A DNA stretch of 64,000 nucleotides from Ustilago trichophora (taxonomy: Eukaryota > Basidiomycota > Ustilaginomycetes > Ustilaginales > Ustilaginaceae), in the NCBI GenBank assembly GCA_900323505.1, contig OOIN01000004.1:744001-808000 (forward strand), read 5' to 3'. Below, one piece after another: positions 1-11,500 of this stretch; position 1 is the first letter of the stretch; each line of letters starts with the position of its first letter. The position numbers were made by a program, and so were the translations under genes. Under the pieces are notes generated by a model. That model was not told the DNA's origin. It saw nothing but the letters and a program-made list of their open reading frames with translations, and made no database searches.

Positions 1-1082
1 ATGCCATGCGTGCCGCTTCGCCGTACGCCAAGACCATCCCGCTTTACTTCCACGATGCTTTTGTCCTGGAAAAGGGCGCAGCCTTTGTATCCAAGCGTTC
101 CGATTTCGTCATCTCGGATCACCACGCATACTACGTTTACACTCCCTCGGACCAAGCTCTCTCGGCTCAGGGTCACATCTCCAAGCTCGATGGCTCCATC
201 TTTAACCAATTTGCTCAGCAATCCTCGGTGGCTCGTCGCAACCTCATCGTGGGCGAGTGGTCATGTGCTCTTGCCTGGAGCTCGATCCAAAACAGCAAGA
301 ACCCAGACAAGGATCAGACCGAGTTTTGCCAAACCCAACAAGACATTTGGCAGACAACTGGTTCAGGTTGGACGTTCTGGTCGTACAAGATGGAGAATTG
401 CGATCAGAATTCGGGTTGGTGTTTTCAGAGTGCTTCGAAAAAGTTCCTTCAGGGCGCCTTCTCCTCGTGGGGAATTCCCGTTTCTTCCACTTCCCTTGCC
501 GGTAACGTGACTGGAGACAAGATCAATTTTGTTTCTCCCATTCGGACCGAGATTAGCCGTGTTCGTCTTCCGACCAATAGCACTGGTGTCAAGTCGGCCA
601 AGTCGTTGCTTGCTGTTGGCGAAACTGACGATGAAAATGATGACGAGGATGAGGATGTCTTTGGTAAAGTCGGACCGAACGGATTCGGACGTTCGCTCTT
701 TGAGCCTTCGCAATCCACTTCCAACAAGCCAGTTGCCCAACGTGCCATTGGAGGTTACACCACCTTTGCGGCCCGTCAAGCGCAACAAGATCGCCTCGTG
801 AATCGAGCCGCTACACCAACTAACAACGCAACCGTCTCCAGTCGAGGCTTCTCAGACGGCTTCTACACATCGCGCATCTTAGCCGCCTCGACAGACTCTC
901 TCTCCCGTCTTGGTTTCGCCAACCAATATCAGCTAGACACGTTCAAATCGTACGTCACAGCTGGTCACTTTAAGAACAGTGACGAGTCTAATTACAATGC
1001 AAACTTCGTCGCTGGTGTCCAGGCCGCTGAAAACGCTATCAGCTACATTGTCTCGAGCTACGCCAACAAGCCAAACGCTTGA
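1..1082 (+). CDS. Exo-beta-1,3-glucanase (glycoside hydrolase family 5), 3' part
   Basis: The frame is open to the left edge, so the N-terminus and the acid/base Glu lie outside the window; it ends in TGA at 1080-1082. About 359 residues are visible. Near the start is the stretch DHHAYYVYTPSD, followed by VGEWSCAL, which carries the expected nucleophile Glu of GH5 exo-glucanases (codon 255-257), then GSGWTFWSYK and GWCFQ, all typical of the fungal EXG group. The family hydrolyses beta-1,3-glucan at the cell wall or outside the cell. After the catalytic fold (about residue 160) comes an acidic linker (DDENDDEDED) and a roughly 200-residue tail rich in Ser, Thr and Asn that ends in a helical block (SRLGFANQYQLDTF onward). 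No C-terminal hydrophobic GPI signal is present. The family call is firm; the exact substrate is inferred. Confidence 0.85.
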   Translation, partial: AMRAASPYAKTIPLYFHDAFVLEKGAAFVSKRSDFVISDHHAYYVYTPSDQALSAQGHISKLDGSIFNQFAQQSSVARRNLIVGEWSCALAWSSIQNSKNPDKDQTEFCQTQQDIWQTTGSGWTFWSYKMENCDQNSGWCFQSASKKFLQGAFSSWGIPVSSTSLAGNVTGDKINFVSPIRTEISRVRLPTNSTGVKSAKSLLAVGETDDENDDEDEDVFGKVGPNGFGRSLFEPSQSTSNKPVAQRAIGGYTTFAARQAQQDRLVNRAATPTNNATVSSRGFSDGFYTSRILAASTDSLSRLGFANQYQLDTFKSYVTAGHFKNSDESNYNANFVAGVQAAENAISYIVSSYANKPNA

Positions 1083-1381
1083 TGCTGCCCATTCCCTCCC
1101 CCTCCCCTTTCCTCTTCCCCTTCCCTTCTCCTGATTTCGAACGCGCACAGGCACAGCTTGCTTGTAGAATGTGTTGGAATACAAACTCAGATGTACGCGC
1201 GACACTTTTTGCGACTGTGAATCTCAATGCTCTCGACAATGTGAAACATGCCACTTGCACCGGCAAACGAATCGTGAGGAAAGCCTGCCAATTGCTGTGC
1301 GTATGAGTATGGAACATGAAGTGTAATTAAAAGAAATCACGTGCGATGCTGACTTCAAACTTGAATGCTGATGTGCCGCTT
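1083..1381. other. Convergent intergenic spacer (GH5 / ATG2 3' ends)
   Basis: This is a 299-nt gap between two tail-to-tail genes. It opens with a C/T-rich run (1084-1132). A palindromic CACGTG lies at 1338-1343, but it sits in 3' flanking DNA. Nothing else stands out. Confidence 0.5.
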
Positions 1382-4300
1382 CTACCGACCTCGGTTGCTG
1401 GGCAACTTGTACTTGCCCTCCTTGACATTCTCCGAATCGCCCAAGGTGACCTGAACACCTTGCATCGTCTTTGCAATGGCTTGAGTGGCGCCTCTTGCGC
1501 CTCTCAAAATGGCGATGGGTACAGCCTTGACGACTGGTCTACCGGACCCTGCTGCGCCTCCACCGCTTCCGCCCGCGCCACTGCCGCCAGTGTGGCTGCT
1601 GTCAGGTTCGTAGACTTCCATTGGGATGGCGAGGATCGTCTGTGCTGCAGAAGTCAGACCCTCCGTCAAGCCCGAGTACGCTTGCGAAAGAGCATCGCGC
1701 ATATTGTCCGGTTGGGAGGCGTATCTGCTGACCATTCTCTCGTCTTTATCTTCCGACCACGATGCATCCATCCCTGACATCGTCGAGGAGAGCATGACAC
1801 TCTCACTTAACGAAGCGTAGCTGTCCGAAGAACTGTCCGGGCCCACTGCACGAGCTGTAACAGCTGCTGGCATCTCTCCACCTAAAATATGCTCGGCCTG
1901 TTCCAAGATCACCTGCGTTCCCGTCGCCAACCGAGCACCCAACTTGACCGCCTCCAGCGCTGTACTCTTAGCAAAGCTCGCCGCGCCCTTCTGCATTCCC
2001 CTCAGCACTCTTCCGTCCTTTTGATACTGTTCGATGGGAAGCAGGACCAGATCTGCTAGACCAGCGCCGACATTTACGAGACTGCGAATGGGACCCAAGC
2101 CAGACAGGAAATCGGCCAGCTGATTGGCCTTGACATCTGGCGTCCAGATGTCGTTGAGCGTGTCGAACAGTCGTCCCCATCCATTGATCCCGCGCAAAGT
2201 GATGTGGCGCAGCACCATCTCTGACCCTTCGAAATGGAAAAAGTTCATCAGTTCAATCGTCTTGCCCTGTCGCAAGAGGTTGTAGTCGACTCGTTTGGGT
2301 TTGTAGTCTAGCTTGATCTTGATCGGCAGCACCTCGGCGAACTGAACAAAGGGCAGAGGCGGTCCTGTAGGCTCTGACACCAGCGGCGGAGCCTTCTGAC
2401 CAGGCGCTTTGAACGTGAAGAACTTCTTCAAAAAGTCAAGCGCATCCTGATCGACGTGCAGTCGTAGAGGTGAGATCTTGGCGCGCATCCGAACCTCTGG
2501 CGTCTCGGATGCAGACACATTGTCAAGCACACCTCCCTGAGGTCGGACATTGAGGATCTCAACTTTGACCATCTTGCTCTTGGCATCGTGACGCAAAGCA
2601 GCGTTGCGATCCTGCATCTCGGTGAGGAATGTTCTCCACGTTGATGTCTTGATGTTATCAATGATCTCGAATCTTCGCGCGTTCACTGCGATTCGTGATA
2701 CAACGTGGCTCGGTTGAGAAGTGTCGGCTTTGTCAAATTCAATCTCAAGTCCGCGGAAGTTGAAGTCGATCAAGGAGCGCGTTGAACGTTGCAGTTTGCT
2801 GTGCTGGGTGGTAGATGCTGAAGAGGCTGCTGAATTGCCAGAACGAGCATCCCGCTGATCACGTCGCACCGTTGGGAGCGTGTGCCAAGAAGCAGTCGCA
2901 TCGCTGTCAGCGGTCGATGCAGCATCCGAGTGATCTCCGAACTCGTCTTCCACTGCTTGCATCATCTCTTCCGGATCCATTTCGGCAGGGTTGTTCGGCA
3001 GGCTGATGTGGATCGAATCAAGAAGATTGCTAGTGGCAGCTTCGACGCTGTCATCAGGCACCTGTCCTTCTGCCAGCAACTGCTTGATCTTTTGCAGACG
3101 CCTGCGTACCAGCTTGGCCTCTTGCTGAACCGCCTTGCGCGTAGATGACCAATCGTAGCCCGAGTGGAGGCGAATCGACAGATCGAAGTTGCCAACGCGG
3201 ATGCGCATCGAGCTTGCCGTTGCTCCCAGCGCGGAATCGACATGGGGTCGCAGATCGGGATCCGTAAAGTATTCTTGCACTGGACGAATACCTTTGGGGT
3301 CGAGAAGACGCACTGTGACATCTTCGTCGGCAAAGATAATGGTATCCGTGCGAGGGGCGAGGAGAGACAATGAAGCGACCGACTCACCGCCAAAGAACTC
3401 GTCAGAGTCAAGCGTGGTCTCGACAATCTCGGGATGATATCGACCCTTTGCACCAAGAAAGGCTGCATCAGACGGCACATCGTCTTCCACTAGATCGGCC
3501 TCTACAGGCAAAGGCGTTGCAAGGCGGTAGGCGTTGTCTTCGATACCTGATAAGAGCTCGGCCATTCGGTCAAAGTGACCGTCAGAGATCGGGGAGGTCT
3601 GTGTCAAAGCATCATCCATAAGTGCGTTGCGATCACCGTCGCGCTTCGACGGCGCTGGCGGCGTGCGTTCACTTTGGAACAAGGTCGGCTCCGATCCTGC
3701 TTTTTCTGATGCCGAACCCTGCGCTGCTGTGATAGCACTAACGAGACCAGCGAGAACGTCCAGCGTGTCTGCCGTTGCTTGAATTTTGACGCGAAGCTTT
3801 GTGATCCTTACATCGACCTCAGGCCGGGTTAGCGTGTTGAGATTGATGCTACCCTTGCTCTCTGGGATATGCACGAGACGAGCGTAACCATGACGGCTCC
3901 AGTGGTCGGAGGCTGATTTCGGTACCGATCGATGGGACAATGTAGTAGTGGCCTCTGACTCGATCGCAAAGAGATCAAGATTTCCGATGGCTAGCTTGAC
4001 GGCAGTCTTGGGAGCATGCGAAGTGAGTTTCGTCTTGACTGAAGCTTCACCGATAGCCACAGCGGCACGATTACTTGTGTTGGGCGGCGCAATGTAGACC
4101 GAACAATCCTTGGCCTTGATGCTGATCCGCGTTACCTCGTTTGGTTCGACATTCTCAAAGACGCCGGCGGGCGCCTTGAAAAGTCTTTTGACGCGTGGGA
4201 TAAGTTCCTGGTCGAACGATGGCGCAAGCGTCACTGAGCAGAGCGTCAGATCGACGTTTTGTTCCCGGTAGCTTGTGCCAGGCTCAGCATACGCTTCGAG

Positions 4301-7300
4301 CACAAGTAACAACATTGTGTTGCGGTTCCGATCGTCAAGACTTTTATCCATGGTTCGGAAAGCCATGAGCGAGCTTGAAGGCTCCTCGGAAGCACTCCCT
4401 GCTTCGACGCTAAGCTGCATCTGTGGCACTCTGACTTCAATGCGAGTGATGCTTCGAGCTTTGTCAATGTCACATAGAAGCTGAAAGTCAGATGCCACGA
4501 GCAAAAGGCTTTTCGGACCAGCAATCGTGTTACCGGCAGTGGTCGCATCGCTGGTGAGGCCCGGGAGCCAAAGGCGAATGGATGCTTCGGTGATCGTAGC
4601 GAGCAGCGACGAGTTCTTGGTGCTAGGGCGAGCGGTAGCTGTCGAATCGGTACTGGCAGACATGATGGACATGCCGGCGCGACTGCCAAAGAAGCGGCTG
4701 CCCAGGATTTTGAGCCCTTCAGCGTCCAGAGAATCGGACTCGTCCAAGTCTTCGGAGTTCCACAAGTTGATCGATTGTGTCAAGTCATCAGCCATGTACT
4801 GAAGCGTATCAAGCTGCCCTTTGCCGAGCTCCACTTTGATCGAGGGTACAGAGACGCTGCAGCGATCCTTCATTTGATGGCTACCCGATTGCCACTCGCC
4901 TCGATTTGGTCTCGAGTCTGCGCAGCTTGAGAATTGCATCTGCGCAAGTAGCTTACTTGGCGACTTTGCGAATGGCCCTTGCACGGCTTGGTCGTCGTGA
5001 CCTGTCTCTACCAAGGCCAGAACGAGTGCGCGAGACTCGGAAGGGAGAGCAAGGTACGCAGAGATCTTTTCTGCACTGACACGACCGGTCACAATTGGAT
5101 CTCCGTCCTGCCAATGGTGCCTAGCCGCGGAAGCGGGAGCAAAACGAACGCCGCCGGACGTCTTTTGCGTCTCGGAAAGCCCCGATCTCCCGTCAAGGCC
5201 TTGGACTTGAAGAACGAGGATGCCGGATCTCCTTTCCAGCCCGCTTCGCCTCGCGGAATTGAGGTCGCGTCCAGCGAGCGCAGCTGAGTCGTACGATACT
5301 TTGGGAATTCTGATATCGAGGCGGACCAAGCTGATGTTCAGATCGAGGCTGTATGCGCTCTTGCTGCCAGCGGCGGCGCTCGTGGCAAGATCGTCGAGCA
5401 CGTCCGACGCTTGAATCGTCGCGACGCTTGTTGCCAGCGTCGCAATGGAGTCAGTGAGCCGTTGGTTAGAATTTGTCTCTTGAAGGGTGGCAAGTTGAGC
5501 AGCTGCGAATCTGCGCAAAGCTGGCATCAGGCGTGTCACGAGAGAGATGTCGACAAAACAGTGAACAGGCGCAACGGTTGCGATGACGTGGCTTGTGTCC
5601 TCTTGTCCTTTAGGGGAAAAGACAGACACGGTAATGAAGGGTGATGCTGCTTCGGGCGTGTTATCTTGCGATGTGGTGGAGGCCCTGGAAGAGGGTTTGA
5701 GCTTCCAGCCCCGGTCACCATAAGCAGTGCGGAAGTAGGGACTCGCCCCGGAAGTTGACGAATTTGGACGGCCTTCGGCCGCCGTGAAGCGCGCAGCTCT
5801 CGCAGGGCTCGGGTCTTGGTTTGTCGCACCAGCATGACGCTGAGCAGCTACTGAGTGAGGAACGCTGTAGCGCCAGTCGATAACGTCAACCGTGCTACTG
5901 GCATAGTCGTGTCGAGGAGGTTTAGGAGTTCTGGTGCTTGTGTGGGTCGACTGGGCCAAGTTTCGGTCCAAGATGAGGATGGGGAGTACACGCGATGCCT
6001 CGGACGGAGCGTGCTCGAACAGAGATGCCGGCAGATGCTCAAACAGTCCAAGATCGTCGATATTGACTTGGAGCTTTGGTTGGGTCGGAGCAGTCTTGGT
6101 GCTACCTAGCTCGTCAGCGAAGAGCGCTACGAGCTTATCGCATCGCAGTCGAAGATGACCAAAGTCCGGATGCGAGCGAGAAGGACGGGCCCAAAAAGCA
6201 TCTAGGGAGGAGGAGTGTCTTTGATTGACCATCGGATCCTCATACCCAATCAGGAGGTTGAAGCTGCTGACTTGACAAGACAGCGCAATCTGTCTGGGAA
6301 CAGATGGGCTCGGAGCTAATGGACTCGACTGTGGTTTTGCTTGTGTTGGACTAGACGGTACGTTTGCTGACGCGGAGCTGTGGGAGAACATGCGAGCTAA
6401 GGTCACGAGCAGACTTGCGTGATCGATGAAAACAACGGCAGCGGCATTTCCGATCTGGACGTTAATGTTGGTGCTGAAGCTCACGAGTCGTTGGATTGGG
6501 CGGCGCGAAGCTGTACCGGGAGCGAGCACTTCCTGGCGCTCCTTGATGGTCGTCAGCGTCAACGTTACGGGCTCTTGGCCCATACTGAAGAGCAAGTGGT
6601 GTGTGTCGGCAAGAGATGATCGTTCTGATGGTGTGGAGACGGAAGCAGAAAAGGTCTCCTTGTGACGCTCGGGTGCTTCTTGGAAAGCTGAGGCCCCGAT
6701 AGCACTTTGGTAGAGACTGGCAGACGAGTCTTGCAGGGAGACGGTCGACTGGTCCATGTTGTGGACTGCTTGAGATCTCCCGAAAGATTCGTCTTCAGAT
6801 GAGGCTGCGGACGAAAAGGAAGAGGATAGATCTTGGTGACCACTTGGCTGTCGTTTGTCTCGAAGCCAAAGTTGGATGCCTTGGAGCTCGAGCGTCCTCA
6901 CCGTCTCGCTCAAAAAGCGGCGTTGTGAAGGTGCTGGATTTTCAGGAGCGCTGTCTTGCCTTATTGTGTTGTTGCTGCTTGGATCGCGCTGGTCAGAGCG
7001 GGTGTTGGAGCTGTGAACGTTTGCGCTGTTGAGCATGAAAGAGAGGTCGACAGCATCGGACTCGAGATGAAGCTGCACATTCTCGATGGCGACCTTGAGA
7101 CGAGTGAGCAACGCCTCGACGTATGTTGCAATCAGGGAGCCTTTCTCCTCATTGATCTGTCGCCGTGTTTGTTCGAGATCTTGAGGGCTGAGGGATTGAT
7201 GTATGGATTGCTCGAGCTGGTTGGCCTCCTCATCTTGGACAAAGATCTGGCTAGCTGCGCTGGCGAAGGACGCGGAGAGGTCCTCAGTAGGGTTGAAGGG

Positions 7301-7684
7301 AGTCGTAGGATCCTGAGGTGCAGGCTTGACACGGACTGAAATGTCGGATACTGTTATGGAGAGCTCTCCGCTCCAGAAGTTGGGCACTGGAAGCTGAATG
7401 AGGACTCTTCCGATCTCTCCGGCAACAAAGGTGAGCGGAAAAGATGGAAGTCGGGTGTTGATAGCATCTGCGTCGAGCTGGATATTGCGGAGTTCGATTC
7501 GTCCGCTACCGATCCCGGCGTCTATCTGAGCGAGATCGAGCTGGCCTCCATCAACGAGGTGTCCGAGCGTTCTTTTTAGGAGATAGGAGAGGATTCGTTT
7601 CTGTAGATTGGCTGAGAGAGAGAAGGCCGAGACTGAAGAAAGATCCCAGCCGGATAAGAAGGATGGTAGGAAGTAGGAGGCCAT
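1382..7684 (-). CDS. ATG2: Autophagy-related protein 2 (ATG2), bridge-like lipid transfer protein
   Basis: The frame encodes 2100 aa from ATG at 7682-7684; upstream in-frame codons include no ATG. The N-terminus (SANLQKRILSYLLKRTLGHLV) is the chorein/Vps13-type helix, followed by LDLAQIDAGIGSGRIELRNI and LPFPL-type beta strands that begin the lipid groove. The C-terminal ATG2 homology region is clear around residues 1790-1930: KIKLDYKPKRVDYN, NFFHFEGSEMVLRHITLRGI, GWGRLFDTLNDIWTPDV, then GPIRSLVNVGAGLADLVLLP. Known ATG2 proteins bind Atg9 and Atg18/WIPI and move phospholipids from the ER to the growing phagophore. The protein is longer than yeast Atg2 because of Ser-rich inserts in the first third and around residues 1250-1500. 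The last 200 residues end in a Gly/Ser-rich segment. No intron is needed. Its start faces that of the gene at 8570. Confidence 0.93.
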   Translation of the reverse strand: MASYFLPSFLSGWDLSSVSAFSLSANLQKRILSYLLKRTLGHLVDGGQLDLAQIDAGIGSGRIELRNIQLDADAINTRLPSFPLTFVAGEIGRVLIQLPVPNFWSGELSITVSDISVRVKPAPQDPTTPFNPTEDLSASFASAASQIFVQDEEANQLEQSIHQSLSPQDLEQTRRQINEEKGSLIATYVEALLTRLKVAIENVQLHLESDAVDLSFMLNSANVHSSNTRSDQRDPSSNNTIRQDSAPENPAPSQRRFLSETVRTLELQGIQLWLRDKRQPSGHQDLSSSFSSAASSEDESFGRSQAVHNMDQSTVSLQDSSASLYQSAIGASAFQEAPERHKETFSASVSTPSERSSLADTHHLLFSMGQEPVTLTLTTIKERQEVLAPGTASRRPIQRLVSFSTNINVQIGNAAAVVFIDHASLLVTLARMFSHSSASANVPSSPTQAKPQSSPLAPSPSVPRQIALSCQVSSFNLLIGYEDPMVNQRHSSSLDAFWARPSRSHPDFGHLRLRCDKLVALFADELGSTKTAPTQPKLQVNIDDLGLFEHLPASLFEHAPSEASRVLPILILDRNLAQSTHTSTRTPKPPRHDYASSTVDVIDWRYSVPHSVAAQRHAGATNQDPSPARAARFTAAEGRPNSSTSGASPYFRTAYGDRGWKLKPSSRASTTSQDNTPEAASPFITVSVFSPKGQEDTSHVIATVAPVHCFVDISLVTRLMPALRRFAAAQLATLQETNSNQRLTDSIATLATSVATIQASDVLDDLATSAAAGSKSAYSLDLNISLVRLDIRIPKVSYDSAALAGRDLNSARRSGLERRSGILVLQVQGLDGRSGLSETQKTSGGVRFAPASAARHHWQDGDPIVTGRVSAEKISAYLALPSESRALVLALVETGHDDQAVQGPFAKSPSKLLAQMQFSSCADSRPNRGEWQSGSHQMKDRCSVSVPSIKVELGKGQLDTLQYMADDLTQSINLWNSEDLDESDSLDAEGLKILGSRFFGSRAGMSIMSASTDSTATARPSTKNSSLLATITEASIRLWLPGLTSDATTAGNTIAGPKSLLLVASDFQLLCDIDKARSITRIEVRVPQMQLSVEAGSASEEPSSSLMAFRTMDKSLDDRNRNTMLLLVLEAYAEPGTSYREQNVDLTLCSVTLAPSFDQELIPRVKRLFKAPAGVFENVEPNEVTRISIKAKDCSVYIAPPNTSNRAAVAIGEASVKTKLTSHAPKTAVKLAIGNLDLFAIESEATTTLSHRSVPKSASDHWSRHGYARLVHIPESKGSINLNTLTRPEVDVRITKLRVKIQATADTLDVLAGLVSAITAAQGSASEKAGSEPTLFQSERTPPAPSKRDGDRNALMDDALTQTSPISDGHFDRMAELLSGIEDNAYRLATPLPVEADLVEDDVPSDAAFLGAKGRYHPEIVETTLDSDEFFGGESVASLSLLAPRTDTIIFADEDVTVRLLDPKGIRPVQEYFTDPDLRPHVDSALGATASSMRIRVGNFDLSIRLHSGYDWSSTRKAVQQEAKLVRRRLQKIKQLLAEGQVPDDSVEAATSNLLDSIHISLPNNPAEMDPEEMMQAVEDEFGDHSDAASTADSDATASWHTLPTVRRDQRDARSGNSAASSASTTQHSKLQRSTRSLIDFNFRGLEIEFDKADTSQPSHVVSRIAVNARRFEIIDNIKTSTWRTFLTEMQDRNAALRHDAKSKMVKVEILNVRPQGGVLDNVSASETPEVRMRAKISPLRLHVDQDALDFLKKFFTFKAPGQKAPPLVSEPTGPPLPFVQFAEVLPIKIKLDYKPKRVDYNLLRQGKTIELMNFFHFEGSEMVLRHITLRGINGWGRLFDTLNDIWTPDVKANQLADFLSGLGPIRSLVNVGAGLADLVLLPIEQYQKDGRVLRGMQKGAASFAKSTALEAVKLGARLATGTQVILEQAEHILGGEMPAAVTARAVGPDSSSDSYASLSESVMLSSTMSGMDASWSEDKDERMVSRYASQPDNMRDALSQAYSGLTEGLTSAAQTILAIPMEVYEPDSSHTGGSGAGGSGGGAAGSGRPVVKAVPIAILRGARGATQAIAKTMQGVQVTLGDSENVKEGKYKLPSNRGR

Positions 7685-8569
7685 GCTGCTGGCCGAGAGT
7701 CGTATGCAGTTGGGGTATTGACAAGGAAGGCGCAGTCTGTGCGCCTTTAAGGATGCATGGACATGCTCTTGTCGATAGAGTGGCTTGCCGCCTGACCACC
7801 AGAGCACGGACGAAGATGCAGTTGACAGATGATGGAAAGGAGGATTGAAGTTCTGTGATGTTGCTCTTCAAGATACAAGTATAGATGTAGAACCGAGAAT
7901 GCTTGTCAGTTTGTGAGCATCAAGGTCGTGCAAGAGGGTTGCTGAGCTTGGGGACGACTCAAAGTGTCTGAGCGCTACAGTGTAGTTAACTGTGATTCAG
8001 GGTCCATTCGCGTTTTTCTCCACATTCCCAATTCCTAGTGTCCGCTTGAGATTTGTTAAATCCAAAGCAAGCAAGCAAGCAAGCAAGACAGACTTGTGCA
8101 CAGCTCCTCACCGGCACACGGAAATCAAGTTTCCAGCCTTTTTGAATGTGGACAGGACAGTGAAGCGCACCAAGCGAGCTTTCCAGCCGCGTTGATGGAG
8201 CTACAGTATTGTGCAGTACAGTACTCAACGCGTCTTTTTCTGGCTTTCTCTTGAGCGAAGCGGAAAAGGGGTTTGGCAGGACTAACTGACACTCTGAATG
8301 CTCAAAATATGCGCCCAAGTCGGCGTTGATACGGGTCACCATCATCATCAACAACGACCTCTCAGCTCTCTCTCTTCTGCAGCGCACGACCAGCCACCAG
8401 CTGCACGGACGGGACACTCTCGTCCCGATGCGAACCGCTTCAGCTTTCCGTCTTGCCGCGCAACGATCGCGACCTCATTACACGACTTGACGTCACTTGT
8501 TGAACAAGCTCGAGTGACTTGTCCAAAACTCAAACCAAGGTCTCCACAGCTGCAAAACCAAACGACTCG
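7685..8569. promoter_or_regulatory. Divergent intergenic region between ATG2 and the gene at 8570
   Basis: This 885-nt stretch must hold both promoters. It contains an AAGC tetranucleotide repeat at 8065-8087, a CAGTACAGTACT pentamer-type motif at 8214-8225 (the same family as repeats near 24.26, 24.59 and 47.12 kb), and short CAT/CAA-rich DNA at 8340-8360. No convincing extra gene is seen. The frame upstream of 8570 is open but starts only with TTG. Confidence 0.5.
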
Positions 8570-11500
8570 ATGCCGCTCGATCCGCTTCAATCACAAGACC
8601 CCTCGACAGAGCATTCCTTCGATACACTCCGCTTCCAAGTCAAGCACAACTCAGCGCTGGCTGTCGGATCATCCGCAAAAAGCTCTTCAGCGGCAGGCCG
8701 TAGGTTGCATGGCATCCCCACGCCTCCATATAGCGAGACAACAAGCAGTGCCAGCGGAAGCGTTGGACGCTCCCGAAAGGACTCCAACGACGCCTTCCTC
8801 TCCAGCCGCCACGCAACTCTCACTCAAGACAATTCGTCACAACATCTTCGGCCTCGCACAACCCATCACGCCAAGCCTTTAATATCATCACGCTCGCCCT
8901 CCGCTGCTTCCTCCTCAAATTGTACCGGCAGTGACACCGTAGGCGCACAAAGCCCGACTCAGCCTCACGATAGCCACTTTCGCTCAAGCCGTCACACGCT
9001 GACGAGCGAGACCTACTCCATGACCGACTCAGCCGCCTCTCTCTCGTCCACTCCATCCGGATCGCTGACCAAGCACATCTCCAATCGACCAGATCCGAGC
9101 ATGGGCGAATCATCGACACAGCCCGCTGATGATTCTCCGTCTGCTCATCGCGCCTTTTCCTCTCTCTCGAGCCACTCACCTAGCCAGAGGAGAAAGCGTA
9201 GAAGCGAGATGCATGAGCGCGATGTCAGCCAGATCCGCTCCGAATCTAGATTAGGCATTGGCAACGACGACAATGACGACGACGACGAGCATTCCGATCA
9301 GCAGCAACACACTGCGGATCAGCAACATCCTTTCCCGCGCACCTCTCAGCACAAATATTCTCCGCGCAAGTCCACCACACTCTCAGTCACCTCTTCCCGC
9401 TACGACGAGACAGAGGCGCTGAAAGATGATCAACACTCTCCCAGTCGACATGCCAACCTCCATGTCCTCGACACAAACTCGCCCTTGACACCCACCTCTT
9501 CCAAATCTTCTCGTTACACTGCAGCTGAAGAGTTGCCATCAGGATCCGTGCGACGTCTCGTCCGCACTACCGGTCGTACCTCTGGACGCCATTCGCTCGA
9601 CGATCGAACCTCCCCTCGACTCGGCTCACCAACTCGCATCCCAATGCCCGCCGAGTTTCGAATGCCAGACAAACAGATTCGACGTGCCTATCGAGCCGCT
9701 CATCAACGCAACTCAAGTGACCCCGACGATTCCGAAGGAAGCGAAGTGCGAGATGAGCTTGTCTCAGCATCAAAGTCTTCCAAAGTTGGCCAAACCACGG
9801 CGGTCCGTAGCCCCATCCCCACTCGCCGCGATAGCCTTGATGAAATCCAAGAAGAGGGCGTAAAACAACCACCCACCAACTCACCTACCCAACATCGACG
9901 TCGTAGGTACGCCTCGGACGCAGCCGCAGATGAAAGCGCGACACGATTAGACTACGACGGTCGTCTCGGCACCCAAGGTAGTCGCATCTCTGTCGACTCT
10001 TCCTCCGCACAACGTCATCTTGTCAGAACCTCTCAGCACAGCACACCTTCGAGCTCTACTCGCCGTACAACGCGCTCGTCCGAGATCGGCTCGCCCAGTG
10101 AAGAGGCTCGCGCCCGAAAGATCTCGTCTACATCGTCTAGCCGCTCTCAGAAATCTTCCAGCAGCGCTTCAGAACTCCATCGCGCTGCCTCGCGCGTCAG
10201 CATGCGCAAGCAGTACGGCTCCGACCTCTTCTCCGCTGAACCGCTTCCTTCCGCCCCCAACAACCATCCTCGTTCTCACAGCCCGTCCGGACGGACGGAG
10301 CATTCTTTGTCTTTGACCAACTCTTCCGATCGATCCCGACCTCTTCATGGACAGCAACGTCGCATCGATGACGCGGCCCTCGACAGCCTTCGCAACCAGA
10401 TTGAAGATTTGCGCATTGGTCGCTCTGAAGGCGAACTCGATCGACGCACCCTTCCTCCCGTGGCGATGCGAAATCAGGCTCTGCTTGGCTCGACTCGCTC
10501 GTCTTTGGATCTCAAGTCTCCGACTCTAGGCTCAGCGCGGCCGCAGTCCGTCATGGGCCTGCAGAGGACACCAAACGATGCCGTTCGCGTTCACCACTAT
10601 CCTTTCACAGACCCGCAGCGATCTCGATACGACCGCAGCTGGCCGACGCCGGACCCAGGCAACTCTTCTGATGCAGCACAACGCATTCACGAACTCGTCA
10701 GTCTTCGCGGTGGCATTCAACAGCGTCAGTCAGCACCTCTGCGAAGCGCCACCGCCATGGACAACGCTTCCGAGAGCATCGTAGCCAGCCCCAGCCTTGA
10801 TCCGCGCCAAAGGGCAGCCTCGAATGGCGAGGAGCCCGCCCCCATCCGCAACCTTGCTATCCGCCTCTCGCAGTATGAAGCCCTCTACAGCAAGGCACCA
10901 TCCGCCGACGCAAGTACTTCTGCCGCGGCAGGACCACACACGGCTCGCACGGTCGAGCTCATGGGCGCCATCGTTCACGGCACATCGACCATGTGGGCAG
11001 AGCTCTCTTCCATGCATCCCATCGCCACCGAGGGTCACCTCATGGGCCGCCAAGGTGATGCATTAACAGACGCTTTCGGTCAGCTCGATGAAGGTCTCGC
11101 ATTCGTCAACAAGCTCGTCCTTGAGCAGGCGCGTGCAGTCCAAGATCTGCTATTCCTACTTGATCGCACCGAAAAGGAGAGGCAAGCCCAGTTCAACCAG
11201 GCGCTAGTCGAGATGGGCCACTCGCCCCGGCCCTTCTCTCGCATTGGCTCGGGAGCAGCAGCCTTGACACCAGGAGAGGCCAAGTTTGCAAACGGTTTTG
11301 AAACCAGCGGTAGCGCAGAGCGCAATGCTCACCTTCTCCGCCGAGCTACTTCTTCAGTCCGAGCCGGAAGCAGCCTGCAGACCGACTCGCCTTCTCCTTT
11401 CGTCCGCTCTTCGCGTGGTGTTGGCAGTGCTGACCGCAGCGGCACGCTCACTGCAACCCAGATCCGATCGATGACCTCTTTGGGCCATGCCAGCAACCAT

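Noticed and set aside
1338..1343. CACGTG palindrome as a Pho4/E-box site
   Set aside because: It lies between two 3' ends, not in a promoter; a six-base match is expected by chance.
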